A stretch of 63,346 bases of DNA from CAXBNB01 sp040151475 (GTDB lineage Bacteria > Bacteroidota > Bacteroidia > Cytophagales > Cyclobacteriaceae), in the NCBI RefSeq assembly GCF_040151475.1, contig NZ_JBDKWG010000126.1, forward strand, positions 1 to 63,346, in the 5' to 3' direction. Numbering within the stretch: position 1 is the stretch's first letter; each line of letters opens with the position of its first letter. Under the pieces are notes generated by a model. It worked only from the letters and a program-made list of their open reading frames with translations. It ran no database searches and was not told the DNA's origin. Position numbers and translations under genes: made by a program. Positions 27,844 to 36,932 of the stretch are shown piece by piece.

Positions 27844-29058
27844 TTACCTATCTACCTCACCCAAAACAAAATCCAACGAACCAACGATAGCTATCAGGTC
27901 TGCAATCATATATCCTTTTGACAGTTCTGGTAAAATGGAAAGATTGGAAAAACAGCAAGAACGTGCCTTACATCTGATGGCAATATCGGATCGTCCATCT
28001 GCTCTGAAAAAGAAACCAATTTCTCCTTTGGGATTTTCGGATCTAACATATAAATCCTGAGCTTTTGGCCTTATTTTTTTGGGTGCAATTTGTCGAGGGT
28101 CAAATTCTTTGGTTCGCTTGTGATCACCTTTCAGTTTTTCAAGACACTGCTCAATGATTTTAACCGATTCTTTACACTCTTCTACTCTTACCCAGGTTCT
28201 GTCCCAACAGTCACCGGTTTGTCCCATTTCACCCTTACCCACAGGAATATTAAAATCCAATTCTGGATATACAGAATAACCATCGACCTTCCGCAGATCA
28301 AATTTGAGCCCTGTAGAACGAAGCATTGGACCCGTCACACCGAAATTGATAGCGAGATTACGGTCTAAAACGCCAATATTAGCAGTTCTGTCAACAAATA
28401 TTTTATTATTAATTAAAACATTGTCCAACTCAACCAACTTAGGTTTCAGGTAATTGATAAATTCCGTGCATCTTTCTTCAAAACCAACAGGCAAATCATA
28501 GTATAATCCCCCTATCCAGATATAGTTGTAAAGCATGCGTGCACCACTTACCCATTCGAGCATTCTAAGGATATGCTCACGGTCTCTCATGAGCCAAAGA
28601 AAAGGCGATACAGCACCTATATCCAATCCATAAGTGCCAACTGCTACAAAATGAGAAGCAATACGATTAAGTTCAGCTACCAGTACTCGTATATATTCTA
28701 CACGCTTTGGAATCTGATCCTGAATACCCAGCATCCTCTCTACTCCCATCGCATAAGCGTGTTCATTGTTCATTGCTGCCACATAGTCCAATCGGTCAAC
28801 AAAAGGAATTACCTGATTGAATGGTACAGATTCCCCATGTTTTTCAAAACAACGGTGTAAATAGCCCAAATGCGGCACTACATCTACCACTATTTCTCCA
28901 TCTGTAACGACTTCAAGCCTCAATACTCCATGTGTTGAAGGGTGTTGTGGTCCGATATTGATGACCATTTCTTCAGAGCGGAGATTATCTTTATTATAGA
29001 TATTAGGCTCAGACTTTTTCAGGTTGTCCTTATGGTATTTGTATTGAATCTCAGGCAT
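27844..29058 (-). CDS. nuoD: NADH-quinone oxidoreductase subunit D
   Basis: 49-kDa-type peripheral-arm subunit of complex I that lines the quinone pocket with NuoB. Motifs: NIGPQHPSTHGVLRL near residue 34, LGYLHRCFEK, and the C-terminal IVGSLDFVLGEVDR, which marks a complete end. 404 aa. Its ATG overlaps the nuoC stop, so the two are translationally coupled. C and D are separate here, not fused as in E. coli. Confidence 0.97.
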   Translation of the reverse strand: MPEIQYKYHKDNLKKSEPNIYNKDNLRSEEMVINIGPQHPSTHGVLRLEVVTDGEIVVDVVPHLGYLHRCFEKHGESVPFNQVIPFVDRLDYVAAMNNEHAYAMGVERMLGIQDQIPKRVEYIRVLVAELNRIASHFVAVGTYGLDIGAVSPFLWLMRDREHILRMLEWVSGARMLYNYIWIGGLYYDLPVGFEERCTEFINYLKPKLVELDNVLINNKIFVDRTANIGVLDRNLAINFGVTGPMLRSTGLKFDLRKVDGYSVYPELDFNIPVGKGEMGQTGDCWDRTWVRVEECKESVKIIEQCLEKLKGDHKRTKEFDPRQIAPKKIRPKAQDLYVRSENPKGEIGFFFRADGRSDIAIRCKARSCCFSNLSILPELSKGYMIADLIAIVGSLDFVLGEVDR

Positions 29059-29558
29059 TAGTCATCTTCTCTTCTTATGGTTTCCATTCCCCTGTATTCA
29101 AGCGGCTCTTCATAATCCTTTTGCAAGGGATGCCCTTCCCAATCAGCAGGCATCAAAATTCTACGCAAATCAGGATGTCCAATGAAATGTATGCCCAACA
29201 GGTCATAAGCTTCTCTCTCGTGCCAGTTTGCAGTTTTCCATATCGAAGCAACAGAAGGAATTTCAGGTTTCATTCTGTCTGTTTCAACCTTTAACATCAA
29301 AGAAACTTCGAAAGGAATAGAATATAAATTGTAAACAACTTCCATCGTGCCTTTCTCCAAACCATTGTCAATACCTGTGAGACACGATAGCGAATCGAAA
29401 TATGTTTCTTTGTTTTGAAACAATTCCTGACAAACAACATCAATTTTATGTGCCTTGATCAAAATCGCCTTAGGAGTGCAATTCAGATCCTCACCTAATA
29501 TTATCTCTTCTCCAAAAGCAGATAACAGTATTTTCTTTATGTCTTCGAATTTATCCAA
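29058..29558 (-). CDS. nuoC: NADH-quinone oxidoreductase subunit C
   Basis: 30-kDa-type subunit of complex I, 166 aa. The C-terminal signature WHEREAYDLLGIHFIGHPDLRRILMP is split here as WHEREAYDLLGIHF and HPDLRRIL. The start is TTG at 29558, 3 bp after the nuoB stop; no suitable ATG exists before the conserved region, so TTG is probably real. Confidence 0.95.
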   Translation of the reverse strand: MDKFEDIKKILLSAFGEEIILGEDLNCTPKAILIKAHKIDVVCQELFQNKETYFDSLSCLTGIDNGLEKGTMEVVYNLYSIPFEVSLMLKVETDRMKPEIPSVASIWKTANWHEREAYDLLGIHFIGHPDLRRILMPADWEGHPLQKDYEEPLEYRGMETIRREDD

Positions 29559-29561
29559 GTG

Positions 29562-30077
29562 TCAAACTTTTTCCTTCATGGCATTGATCAATAGTCTTGG
29601 AGCAATCAAAGATTCTCCATCAATTTTCTCCCTTAATTTGATGATACCACCGATCAACGCTTCTGGTCTTGGAGGACATCCTGGTACATATACATCTACA
29701 GGAATAATTTTATCTACTCCTTTTACCACATGATAGCCATGCTCCCAATATGGCCCTCCACAATTGGCACATGAGCCCATTGATATAACATACCTCGGTT
29801 CAGACATTTGCTCATACAACCTCCTTACTCTGTCTGCCATTTTATAGGTAACTGTACCCGCTACTATCATTACATCCGATAATCTGGGAGAAGCTCTGGG
29901 AATCACACCATATCTGTCCAAATCATATCCGGAAGCCATACTTCCCATCATTTCAATAGCACAACAAGCCAAGCCAAATCCCATGGGCCAAATACTGGAC
30001 AGCCTTGCCCAATTGGTCAAGTCCTCCAATTTACTCACAATAACACCACCGCTATTTAATTGACTGTCTTTCTGCAT
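29562..30077 (-). CDS. nuoB: NADH-quinone oxidoreductase subunit B
   Basis: PSST-type subunit carrying the terminal Fe-S cluster N2. The four ligands are visible: Cys38 and Cys39 (GLACCAIEMM), Cys103 (GSCANCGG) and Cys134 (VPGCPPRPE). 171 aa. The start codon overlaps the nuoA stop by one base, showing translational coupling. Confidence 0.98.
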   Translation of the reverse strand: MQKDSQLNSGGVIVSKLEDLTNWARLSSIWPMGFGLACCAIEMMGSMASGYDLDRYGVIPRASPRLSDVMIVAGTVTYKMADRVRRLYEQMSEPRYVISMGSCANCGGPYWEHGYHVVKGVDKIIPVDVYVPGCPPRPEALIGGIIKLREKIDGESLIAPRLLINAMKEKV

Positions 30078-30547
30078 CAGGAGTATTTACTATTTATCTG
30101 TGTGTATAAATCGTCCGGTATTTTAGAATCAAACTTCTTTATTTTAAGCTCTGGCTTGTCCCATTCCAGAAAACCTTTAGCCCACACATACGCCAAGCCC
30201 ATTACAAGAATGAGAATAAAAATACTCATTTCAACAAATGCAAATTTGCCCCAGATACCTTCCGTGGCTTCAATCAGATTTTTATCGCCAAAAACAATTG
30301 CCCAGGGAAAAAGAAATACCAATTCTGTTTCAAACAAAATAAATATTAGGGCTACAACATAAAACCGGATATTGAACTTGCCCCATGAGTTTCCAATAGG
30401 ATCTTCCCCACTCTCATAGGTGGTGTTTTTCTCTTCATTTGGACGGTCTGGACGGATAAAGCGTCCCAAAACCAAAGGTGCTGCAACGCCAATTAAACCT
30501 CCAAAAATAAAGAGTAATATGATTTGATATGATGTTAATTCTATCAT
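30077..30547 (-). CDS. nuoA: NADH-quinone oxidoreductase subunit A
   Basis: Small membrane subunit of complex I, 156 aa. Three hydrophobic segments: about 7-27 (QIILLFIFGGLIGVAAPLVL), about 62-85 (FYVVALIFILFETELVFLFPW) and about 105-125 (FVEMSIFILILVMGLAYVW). The conserved block YESGEDPIGNSW lies in the first loop. It is the first nuo gene here; only A-D are present, so E-N must lie elsewhere or be absent. Confidence 0.95.
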   Translation of the reverse strand: MIELTSYQIILLFIFGGLIGVAAPLVLGRFIRPDRPNEEKNTTYESGEDPIGNSWGKFNIRFYVVALIFILFETELVFLFPWAIVFGDKNLIEATEGIWGKFAFVEMSIFILILVMGLAYVWAKGFLEWDKPELKIKKFDSKIPDDLYTQINSKYS

Positions 30548-30675
30548 CGCATTCGAAAAACTTAAAATTAGTTGAATGTAGGAATTCTATACGAGGAAAT
30601 GTAGATTTTTATCTAATTGATCCTCTGAAGAGCCTGATTTGTACATGAAATTAATATCAGGGTATCTTTCCCCCT

Positions 30676-31170
30676 TTATTCCAGATTCTTTTCTAAAACG
30701 TAATCGTCCATCACATATCCACCTCCAATATCTATTACTACAGAATCTCTCTGAACAAATCCAACATTAATATACGCTTTTATACTATCTGTATTGTTTT
30801 TATTCACTGTCAAGCGTATTTTATCCAAACCATAACTTTTTGCATGGCTTTCTACAAAAAGTAAAGCTGCTTTACCCAACCCCTGGCCTCTGAAGGAGGC
30901 GTGCAGGTAAATTTTACTCAAAAAAAGTGCATCTTTTTCCTGTTTAACACCTAGGTATCCAATACTCGAATCATTGGTCTCAATAAGAAAATATTCATAA
31001 CCATCGTCAATTTGAGATTCGATGGCTTGCTGAGACTGAAACTTTTCAAGCATATATTCTACTTGCTCACAACCTATAATAGGTGTATAATGTTCTGTCC
31101 AAATTTCCTTAGCCAGATTTTCTATTATTTCAAATTGAGTAAGAGAGGAAGCTTTTACTATTTTTATCAT
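30676..31170 (-). CDS. GNAT-family N-acetyltransferase
   Basis: 164 aa. The acetyl-CoA-binding motif A is at about 85-110 (LSKIYLHASFRGQGLGKAAL), followed by DKIRLTVNKNNTDSIKAYINVGF, typical of GNAT enzymes. The substrate is not deducible. It stands between the nuo genes and a large secreted protein, with no shared operon. Confidence 0.88.
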   Translation of the reverse strand: MIKIVKASSLTQFEIIENLAKEIWTEHYTPIIGCEQVEYMLEKFQSQQAIESQIDDGYEYFLIETNDSSIGYLGVKQEKDALFLSKIYLHASFRGQGLGKAALLFVESHAKSYGLDKIRLTVNKNNTDSIKAYINVGFVQRDSVVIDIGGGYVMDDYVLEKNLE

Positions 31171-31243
31171 CCCACTTTTTTATTGCCCCAAGGATAATAA
31201 AAAACGAAATGAGTTGAACTATAAGTAAGAGAATCAATTCAAC

Positions 31244-33571
31244 TTATTGCACTATCAATTTTTTAGACACAACATTTTGCTGATTGCTAATTTTCAGCAT
31301 ATAAATACCACTTCTAAAATTGCTAGTAGAAATAGTAGTATTTCGGTCAAATGTACCACTAGACATTTCATTTCCGTTCAAATCAAAAAGCGACCAATTA
31401 GTTTGAGAATCAATAGATCCCCTGAGAAAAACCTGTGAACCAGAAGAAACCGGATTAGGATAAACATCCAGAGAACTGCCAAAAGTGGGGCTTACAGCCA
31501 ATACTCTCAGGTACTCAAATTTTCCATCATAATCAGTTTGTTTCAGTCTGTAATATGTCAGCTCCATAAGATCACTGTCATCTGTCCAACTATATGACCT
31601 AATGCTGTTTGAGTTTCCATTTCCAGAAATAGTAGCCACTTCATAAAAATTAACCCCGTCGTTGGATTTCTCTATGCTGAAGTAATCATTATTTATTTCC
31701 ACAGCTGTTTTCCAAAACAAAGAAACATAACCATCTGTAAAAGAATATCCAAAACTAATAAGTTCTACTGGAAGAGGACTGTTAGGTTGCTCGCCGAGCC
31801 AGGCATTGAAATCAGGGTTGGTATCTATCAGGTCTTGTTTATTTCCTATGTTGTCCGTTGTATCACTCCCACCTCCGGAATTTGTTACAGTACCATTAAC
31901 ATACAAACCATAAGGGTTGGAAGCATTATTATTTATAATATCATCACCACCTCCACTAAAGTCAATATTACCATCCACATACATCTGACCTCCCGAATTA
32001 ATTTTAAGAAAAGTGCCACCAGACCCATCGTTTCTCACATCTCCATACACAGCAACTCTACCATTTTGGTTTACTGTAATATCTCCGCTCTCTTCAGAAA
32101 TAAGATTTCCTTTTATTACCAAATCTGCGTAAGGTGGTGGTGCTACATTAGTCCCTACAATAAGACTTTCATTGCTATGGATTATTAAATCGGATTCTGC
32201 TATCAATCTGCCACGAGGATATATTCGGATATCATTTCCTCCATTTGCTTCTATTGTGCCGGGAACTGACAGAGTATCGTACAACGAAAAATTACCATTG
32301 TTTATATTAAGATCACCTCCAAAACTCAAGTCACCGTTCCCTCCATTTACAGTAAAATTACCTCCCGAAACAGTAACTGCATTGGCAATATTAAAATTCC
32401 CATCAGCAGGATTTAATGTAAAGCTTGCAGATCCACTTGTTTTGAATGCACCTGCGTTAAAAATCCCACTTTGGTTAATAGTTTGCGTACCACTTGTGAA
32501 TCTCAAATAATCTGCAACATCAAATTGTCCTGTGGATCCTACTGTATAAGTCGATGCATGCGAACTTGTAAAGTTATCAGCATTGAATATTCCATCTATC
32601 GTCCATCCCTGAGTAGCAGAACTCGTAAAATCATTTGCTACACTTAATTCTCCCGTTGACTTAATATTATAGGTGGATGGGTGTGTACTATTAAAATTAC
32701 CTGAATTAACTTCTCCATCTATTACCCACACATGAGTACCTGCTGTGCTAATATTACCTGTAACATCTAACAAACCAGTTGAAGCAATATTATATGTCTT
32801 TCCATTAGTACTTGACAATGATCCAGCAAATAAAGTACCATCAATATTCACTATTTGAGAACCATTGGTCAATGACACAGTATTTGTGACTGTCATATCA
32901 CCATCTATATTTAATGTAAACATCCCTCCACTAGAATACGAATCCGCATCCAATGAACAAGTTGAACAAACATTTAATTGCTTTCCTGATCCCCCGCTCA
33001 TAGACATAGCTGTTCCTATATCCATAATCGAACCATTAGTTAGACTTAATCCTGTTGACCCACTTAAGGTAAAATAAGTTCCTGTAGTGAGTGTAGAATT
33101 ATCTATTGATATAGAATTTTGCTGAATGTTGTCCTGAAAATAGGTGCCAATGTGAAGTTCGGCTTCACCAGACATGCTCAACCCTGAATGGTAGCCGGGT
33201 GTATAGGCACCAGTAACATTTACCACTACTCCATCCAGCGACAATGTAGTGTTCTGACCTGAGTTTACACTATTGGTATTTATCGTTCCTCCAGAAACGG
33301 TTATTGTTCTGGCAGATCCTGAATAAGAATTGTTAAGCTGGCCTGTTACCGTTACAGTTATCCCATCAACTACTGTTAGATTAGCATTTAAGGTGAGGTC
33401 TCCTGTAATAGTAACGTTAGACGATATTGTACAAGGTAAGTTTACTGTCAAATTACCAGATACGTATCCAACAGTACATTGTGACTTACCGGTAAAACTT
33501 ACACCAAACAAAAGAAATATCATGGTAATAATAACAATAAATCCACGACATGAGTAAACTAATAATTTCAT
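31244..33571 (-). CDS. Large T9SS-secreted repeat protein
   Basis: Surface or secreted protein, 775 aa from the ATG at 33571. The longer frame to 33613 starts with TTG and its first codons overlap a promoter-like sequence, so I prefer the shorter start. Signal peptide about 1-31 (FGVSFTGKSQ). Residues about 35-570 hold many Ser/Thr/Gly/Asn-rich repeats of the type STYNIKSTGELSVAND and GNFTVNGGNG, likely a beta-helix. Residues about 600-690 resemble an Ig-like strand domain (ELISFGYSFTDGYVSLFWKT). The last ~75 residues from VYPNPVSSGS are a T9SS type A sorting domain. Probably an adhesin or matrix protein. Confidence 0.85.
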   Translation of the reverse strand: MKLLVYSCRGFIVIITMIFLLFGVSFTGKSQCTVGYVSGNLTVNLPCTISSNVTITGDLTLNANLTVVDGITVTVTGQLNNSYSGSARTITVSGGTINTNSVNSGQNTTLSLDGVVVNVTGAYTPGYHSGLSMSGEAELHIGTYFQDNIQQNSISIDNSTLTTGTYFTLSGSTGLSLTNGSIMDIGTAMSMSGGSGKQLNVCSTCSLDADSYSSGGMFTLNIDGDMTVTNTVSLTNGSQIVNIDGTLFAGSLSSTNGKTYNIASTGLLDVTGNISTAGTHVWVIDGEVNSGNFNSTHPSTYNIKSTGELSVANDFTSSATQGWTIDGIFNADNFTSSHASTYTVGSTGQFDVADYLRFTSGTQTINQSGIFNAGAFKTSGSASFTLNPADGNFNIANAVTVSGGNFTVNGGNGDLSFGGDLNINNGNFSLYDTLSVPGTIEANGGNDIRIYPRGRLIAESDLIIHSNESLIVGTNVAPPPYADLVIKGNLISEESGDITVNQNGRVAVYGDVRNDGSGGTFLKINSGGQMYVDGNIDFSGGGDDIINNNASNPYGLYVNGTVTNSGGGSDTTDNIGNKQDLIDTNPDFNAWLGEQPNSPLPVELISFGYSFTDGYVSLFWKTAVEINNDYFSIEKSNDGVNFYEVATISGNGNSNSIRSYSWTDDSDLMELTYYRLKQTDYDGKFEYLRVLAVSPTFGSSLDVYPNPVSSGSQVFLRGSIDSQTNWSLFDLNGNEMSSGTFDRNTTISTSNFRSGIYMLKISNQQNVVSKKLIVQ

Positions 33572-33610
33572 AAATACACGCTCTACAGCATTTTTTGGGT
33601 TAACATTGGG

Positions 33611-33618
33611 CAAAACTA
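33611..33618 (-). promoter_or_regulatory. Candidate -7 element TAGTTTTG for the T9SS repeat protein
   Basis: The minus strand reads TAGTTTTG, matching TAnnTTTG, 39 bp before the ATG at 33571. No convincing TTG is found 19 bp upstream of it. Its place argues that the start at 33613 lies upstream of the transcript. Confidence 0.4.
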
Positions 33619-34132
33619 GACACGGTTTAAACTGGAAAACCTAGTCAATTGAAAGAAAATCGGTGAAAATGGATGATTTCAGATGGCAACTCAGCTAAAA
33701 CGCTATAACTCTTCTTTTCAAACTAACTGAAATCAGATTTTAAACTTTTTTCAAGTAAAACTGCATTGTTCAAACACTCTTGCGACACATCATATTACTT
33801 GGTGAAAACTTCAACTTATTGAATTAAATAAACCAACTTAATAACTCTGCCAGAAATAAATCAACGGTTACTTTACCACTCATTTCTTAGAAATAACAAA
33901 CTCATAACCAACTCATAATCAACTAGATATTATTAAGTATTCTAAATATTGCAACACGACAAATTTACGCCAGGCTTGAACCAGTAGTTCAAAGTTTTCG
34001 ATAGTCGGACATTAAGTGTAGATAAATAGACAGTATGTTCCTTTAAAGCATTTTTGCTACTTTGTAAGTACTGTCAGGTTTGTTTTACAGGAGGAGCCGG
34101 GTGGTTAGCACATCATACCTCTTTTGAAATTG
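33619..34132. other. Long AT-rich intergenic region
   Basis: About 510 bp without a supported gene, between the T9SS protein promoter and the 3' end of the YigZ gene. It contains two adjacent 11-bp direct repeats (ACTCATAACCA at 33900-33910 and ACTCATAATCA at 33911-33921), with a partial third copy starting ACTAGATA, spaced one helical turn apart; they could be a regulator site. No tRNA-like fold or plausible small gene was seen. Confidence 0.6.
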
Positions 34133-34732
34133 CTATATCAACTTAACACCCTGAACCAAAGCAATCTTATCTTTCAATTGGTTAAACTTTGATGGAAGTA
34201 TTTTCCCTACTATCAGACAAGCTTCTTCAAATAGCTGACTTGAGACATCAACTTCAAATTCGCCAACCAGTCGCATCACTTCGCTGGTTTTGGTATAAGG
34301 ATAATGAATTTCAATTGTTCTTTTCACCACTACTTCTATAACTCTGGCTTTAGACAGGGCGTCTTCTGCAGCAGTTTTATAGGCTTGAATTAATCCGCTC
34401 ACACCAAGCTTAGTACCACCAAAATACCTGATAACTACTACCAGTACATTTTCTAATTCAAAAGATTTGATTTGCCCCAGAATAGGGTCTCCTGCACTAT
34501 GTCCGGGCTCTCCATCATCATTCGCACGGACAATTTGTTGGTTGTTTTCTCCCAAAATAAAGGCATAGCAATGGTGTCGGGCATCATAATATTCCTTTTT
34601 TAATTCACTTACTCTTTTCTTTACTTCAGTGGTGCTTTTTACCGGATAAGCGTATGCTATAAACTTACTGCCTTTTTCTTTGTAGAAACCCCCGGCTTCA
34701 TTAGCAATAGTTTTGTAGCTACGGTCTTCCAT
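34133..34732 (-). CDS. YigZ/IMPACT-family protein
   Basis: 199 aa. The N-terminal UPF0029 domain shows ARHHCYAFILG, DDGEPGHSAGDPIL and VVVIRYFGGTKLGVSGLI. The C-terminal half has the ferredoxin-like DUF1949-type fold. Members are linked to translation regulation, but the bacterial function is unclear. Its ATG overlaps the stop of the upstream TPR gene by one base, so the two are translationally coupled. Confidence 0.92.
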   Translation of the reverse strand: MEDRSYKTIANEAGGFYKEKGSKFIAYAYPVKSTTEVKKRVSELKKEYYDARHHCYAFILGENNQQIVRANDDGEPGHSAGDPILGQIKSFELENVLVVVIRYFGGTKLGVSGLIQAYKTAAEDALSKARVIEVVVKRTIEIHYPYTKTSEVMRLVGEFEVDVSSQLFEEACLIVGKILPSKFNQLKDKIALVQGVKLI

Positions 34733-35856
34733 TACAGTTCCTTCAATCGCTGTTTCGCTTCTTTTGTTACCTGATCATTGTCATCAATAGCTACAGCCTC
34801 TTTGTAATAATCTTCAGCCTCTGACTTATTCCCTCTTTCTTCTGTAATTTTTCCCATTCCAAGCATACAAAGGCTCTTATAATAGAGTCCCTTATTCTCG
34901 TACTGATTGCTCATTTCAAGTGCTCTTTTGTAATGTTGCTCTGCGAGTATATTATTCTTTTTGTATTTTTCCTGATAGACACCAAAATAAACTTCGCTAC
35001 ACAAAACATAATATCGATCTTGTTTTGTACGCAATTCCATAATCAACGGCATAGCTTGTTCATAGTCATTTTGAGATACCATGCACTCAATAAGTTTGGA
35101 CTTGAAATAACAGTTGTTAGGATACTCACTCACCAGATTTTCTAAATAATGCCGGGCCTTATAAGACTTATTTTCGTACCGAAGGTATATGTAGGCTAAA
35201 TACAGGTGTGCCTCTATTTTGATCAACTTACCAATCTTAGTAGCACGATCAAGTTGAACTAACCCTTTTTCAATATCTCCACTTTTAAAAATCCACATAA
35301 ATGGTTTGTAAATAGGATGTCTTTCAGGATATTTTTCTCTGAAGTAGTTATATAGCCCTGTGGAAAATAAAAACTCTGAATTTTCATCGACAAAGTCAAA
35401 TCCTGTCCTGGCCAGGCCATACATTCTCCTCGCCTCCCCAAGAGCTTTAAGATAATTGCCTTCTCTGGCATAATACTCTGTGAGTAATCCCCTGGCAGAC
35501 ATTTCAAAAAACACTCCTTCCTGATGATCATCAGCTTCTTCCTGAAGCTTTTCTGCCGCTTCAATTACTTTTTGTAAAGCCTCATAATGAGCAGGAAACA
35601 CTTCACTTGTGGTTCTGATTGGCATCTCTTGCCACGCAATATTCAACGCCCTCATCATATAAACTATAGGGTGTCCAGGCAGAATTCTTTCCACAATCAA
35701 TATAGCACTATCTGCCTTCTCATATTCGTTGTTATATATGAAATAACCAGCTTTTTCTACCACTGACATCCTTTCCGGATAATCAAACAAAGCTAACTTT
35801 TGGGAGAAGGCCTGACAACAAGAAAACAACAAAATCAGTATCAAATACTTTCTCAT
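34732..35856 (-). CDS. Exported TPR-repeat protein
   Basis: 374 aa. Signal peptide about 1-19 (LFSCCQAFSQ). The rest is alpha-helical, with TPR-like units such as IEAHLYLAYIYLRYENKSY, AEQHYKRALEMSNQYE and AEDYYKEAVAIDDND near the C-terminus. TPR proteins usually hold protein complexes together; no specific partner can be named. Translationally coupled to the YigZ gene. Confidence 0.78.
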   Translation of the reverse strand: MRKYLILILLFSCCQAFSQKLALFDYPERMSVVEKAGYFIYNNEYEKADSAILIVERILPGHPIVYMMRALNIAWQEMPIRTTSEVFPAHYEALQKVIEAAEKLQEEADDHQEGVFFEMSARGLLTEYYAREGNYLKALGEARRMYGLARTGFDFVDENSEFLFSTGLYNYFREKYPERHPIYKPFMWIFKSGDIEKGLVQLDRATKIGKLIKIEAHLYLAYIYLRYENKSYKARHYLENLVSEYPNNCYFKSKLIECMVSQNDYEQAMPLIMELRTKQDRYYVLCSEVYFGVYQEKYKKNNILAEQHYKRALEMSNQYENKGLYYKSLCMLGMGKITEERGNKSEAEDYYKEAVAIDDNDQVTKEAKQRLKEL

Positions 35857-35969
35857 TTCGGAAATCTCTGGTTATATATGCAAGGGATATGGAGGAGCTT
35901 CAAATTATTGGTCAAAAATAGATACATTTATAGTTATGGCAATGAAAAAGTGAATTACACCTAAGCATA

Positions 35970-36929
35970 ATGTCAGAAAAATTATTGCATAAACCACCTC
36001 TACGTCTCAAACTAATTGAGTCTCAAAAAGCACCTTTGTTTGGTAAAGGATTGCTATTATTTAGCTCTAAAGAATTTATCGAACTAAATAAAAACCGGCA
36101 GGTGGTCAACTATAGTGCCCAATTGTCAGAAGATGAACCAATTTGCAATATAGGCTTTGATATTGAGGATAATAAAGCCATTTCTCTACTCTATTGTCCT
36201 TATGCAGGGCTGTCTATCCCTTGTAAGATTGACAATAAAATACTAAAGACGTTTATTGAAAGTATAACAAAGAAGCTTGGTAGTCAGGGTATAAAAGATA
36301 TTATCATCAAACAACCTCCACTTTTTGCCGAAAAAAATCAGAAAAATGGACTTGATAAAATTCTTAAAAATTGCGGGTTCAAAGTACTATCAAATGAAAT
36401 CAACCATCATATCGATTTATCCAAGAATAATTATCTGAATTCGGTGCATCAGATGCAACAGCGGAAAATAAAAAAATGTATCCAATCCGGATTTGTGATA
36501 AAACAGGAACTTATCAATTCTCTATCTGAAATTCATAAATTCATAGATAATTGTAGAAGTCAGGTAGGAATCAGAATCAATATTTCTCCAGAAAACTTAT
36601 TTACAGCATTTCAAAACTTACCTCACTACTATAAACTTTTTACCGTTAGAAATCCGGACAATCAGATTATGGCAGCTACTGTTGTGGTAATAGTAAACGA
36701 TCGTGTAGTATATAATTATTTACCTGCATTTGACAGGACTTTTAAAATTTACAGCCCCCTTACTTTCCTTACTCATCATTTGGTTGACTTATACAAAAAG
36801 GAGGGGTATCAATACCTGGATTTAGGAATCTCTTCGGCAGATGGTACTCCACAAAAAAGTCTGATTACTTTTAAGGAAAGAATGGGAGGTATAGAATCCA
36901 ACCGACTAGTATATCACATAGAGATGTAG
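35970..36929 (+). CDS. GNAT/FemAB-like acyltransferase
   Basis: 319 aa, cytoplasmic, no signal peptide. The C-terminal half has a GNAT-like core: VRNPDNQIMAATVVVIVNDRVVYNY, then YQYLDLGISSADGTPQKSLITFKERMGG, as in FemAB-type peptidyl- or acyltransferases found in polysaccharide loci. It is the first gene of a plus-strand cluster with two glycosyltransferases and a sulfotransferase; a role in modifying a sugar or lipid precursor is inferred from that. Confidence 0.68.
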   Translation: MSEKLLHKPPLRLKLIESQKAPLFGKGLLLFSSKEFIELNKNRQVVNYSAQLSEDEPICNIGFDIEDNKAISLLYCPYAGLSIPCKIDNKILKTFIESITKKLGSQGIKDIIIKQPPLFAEKNQKNGLDKILKNCGFKVLSNEINHHIDLSKNNYLNSVHQMQQRKIKKCIQSGFVIKQELINSLSEIHKFIDNCRSQVGIRINISPENLFTAFQNLPHYYKLFTVRNPDNQIMAATVVVIVNDRVVYNYLPAFDRTFKIYSPLTFLTHHLVDLYKKEGYQYLDLGISSADGTPQKSLITFKERMGGIESNRLVYHIEM

Positions 36930-36932
36930 TTT

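Noticed and set aside
31171..31243. Hairpin AGTTGAA/TTCAACT between the acetyltransferase and the repeat protein as terminator
   Set aside because: The loop is about 20 bases and no T-run follows the stem.
33619..34132. tRNA or small RNA gene in the long intergenic gap
   Set aside because: No cloverleaf with a T-loop TTCGA-type core and no strong hairpin with T-run was found.
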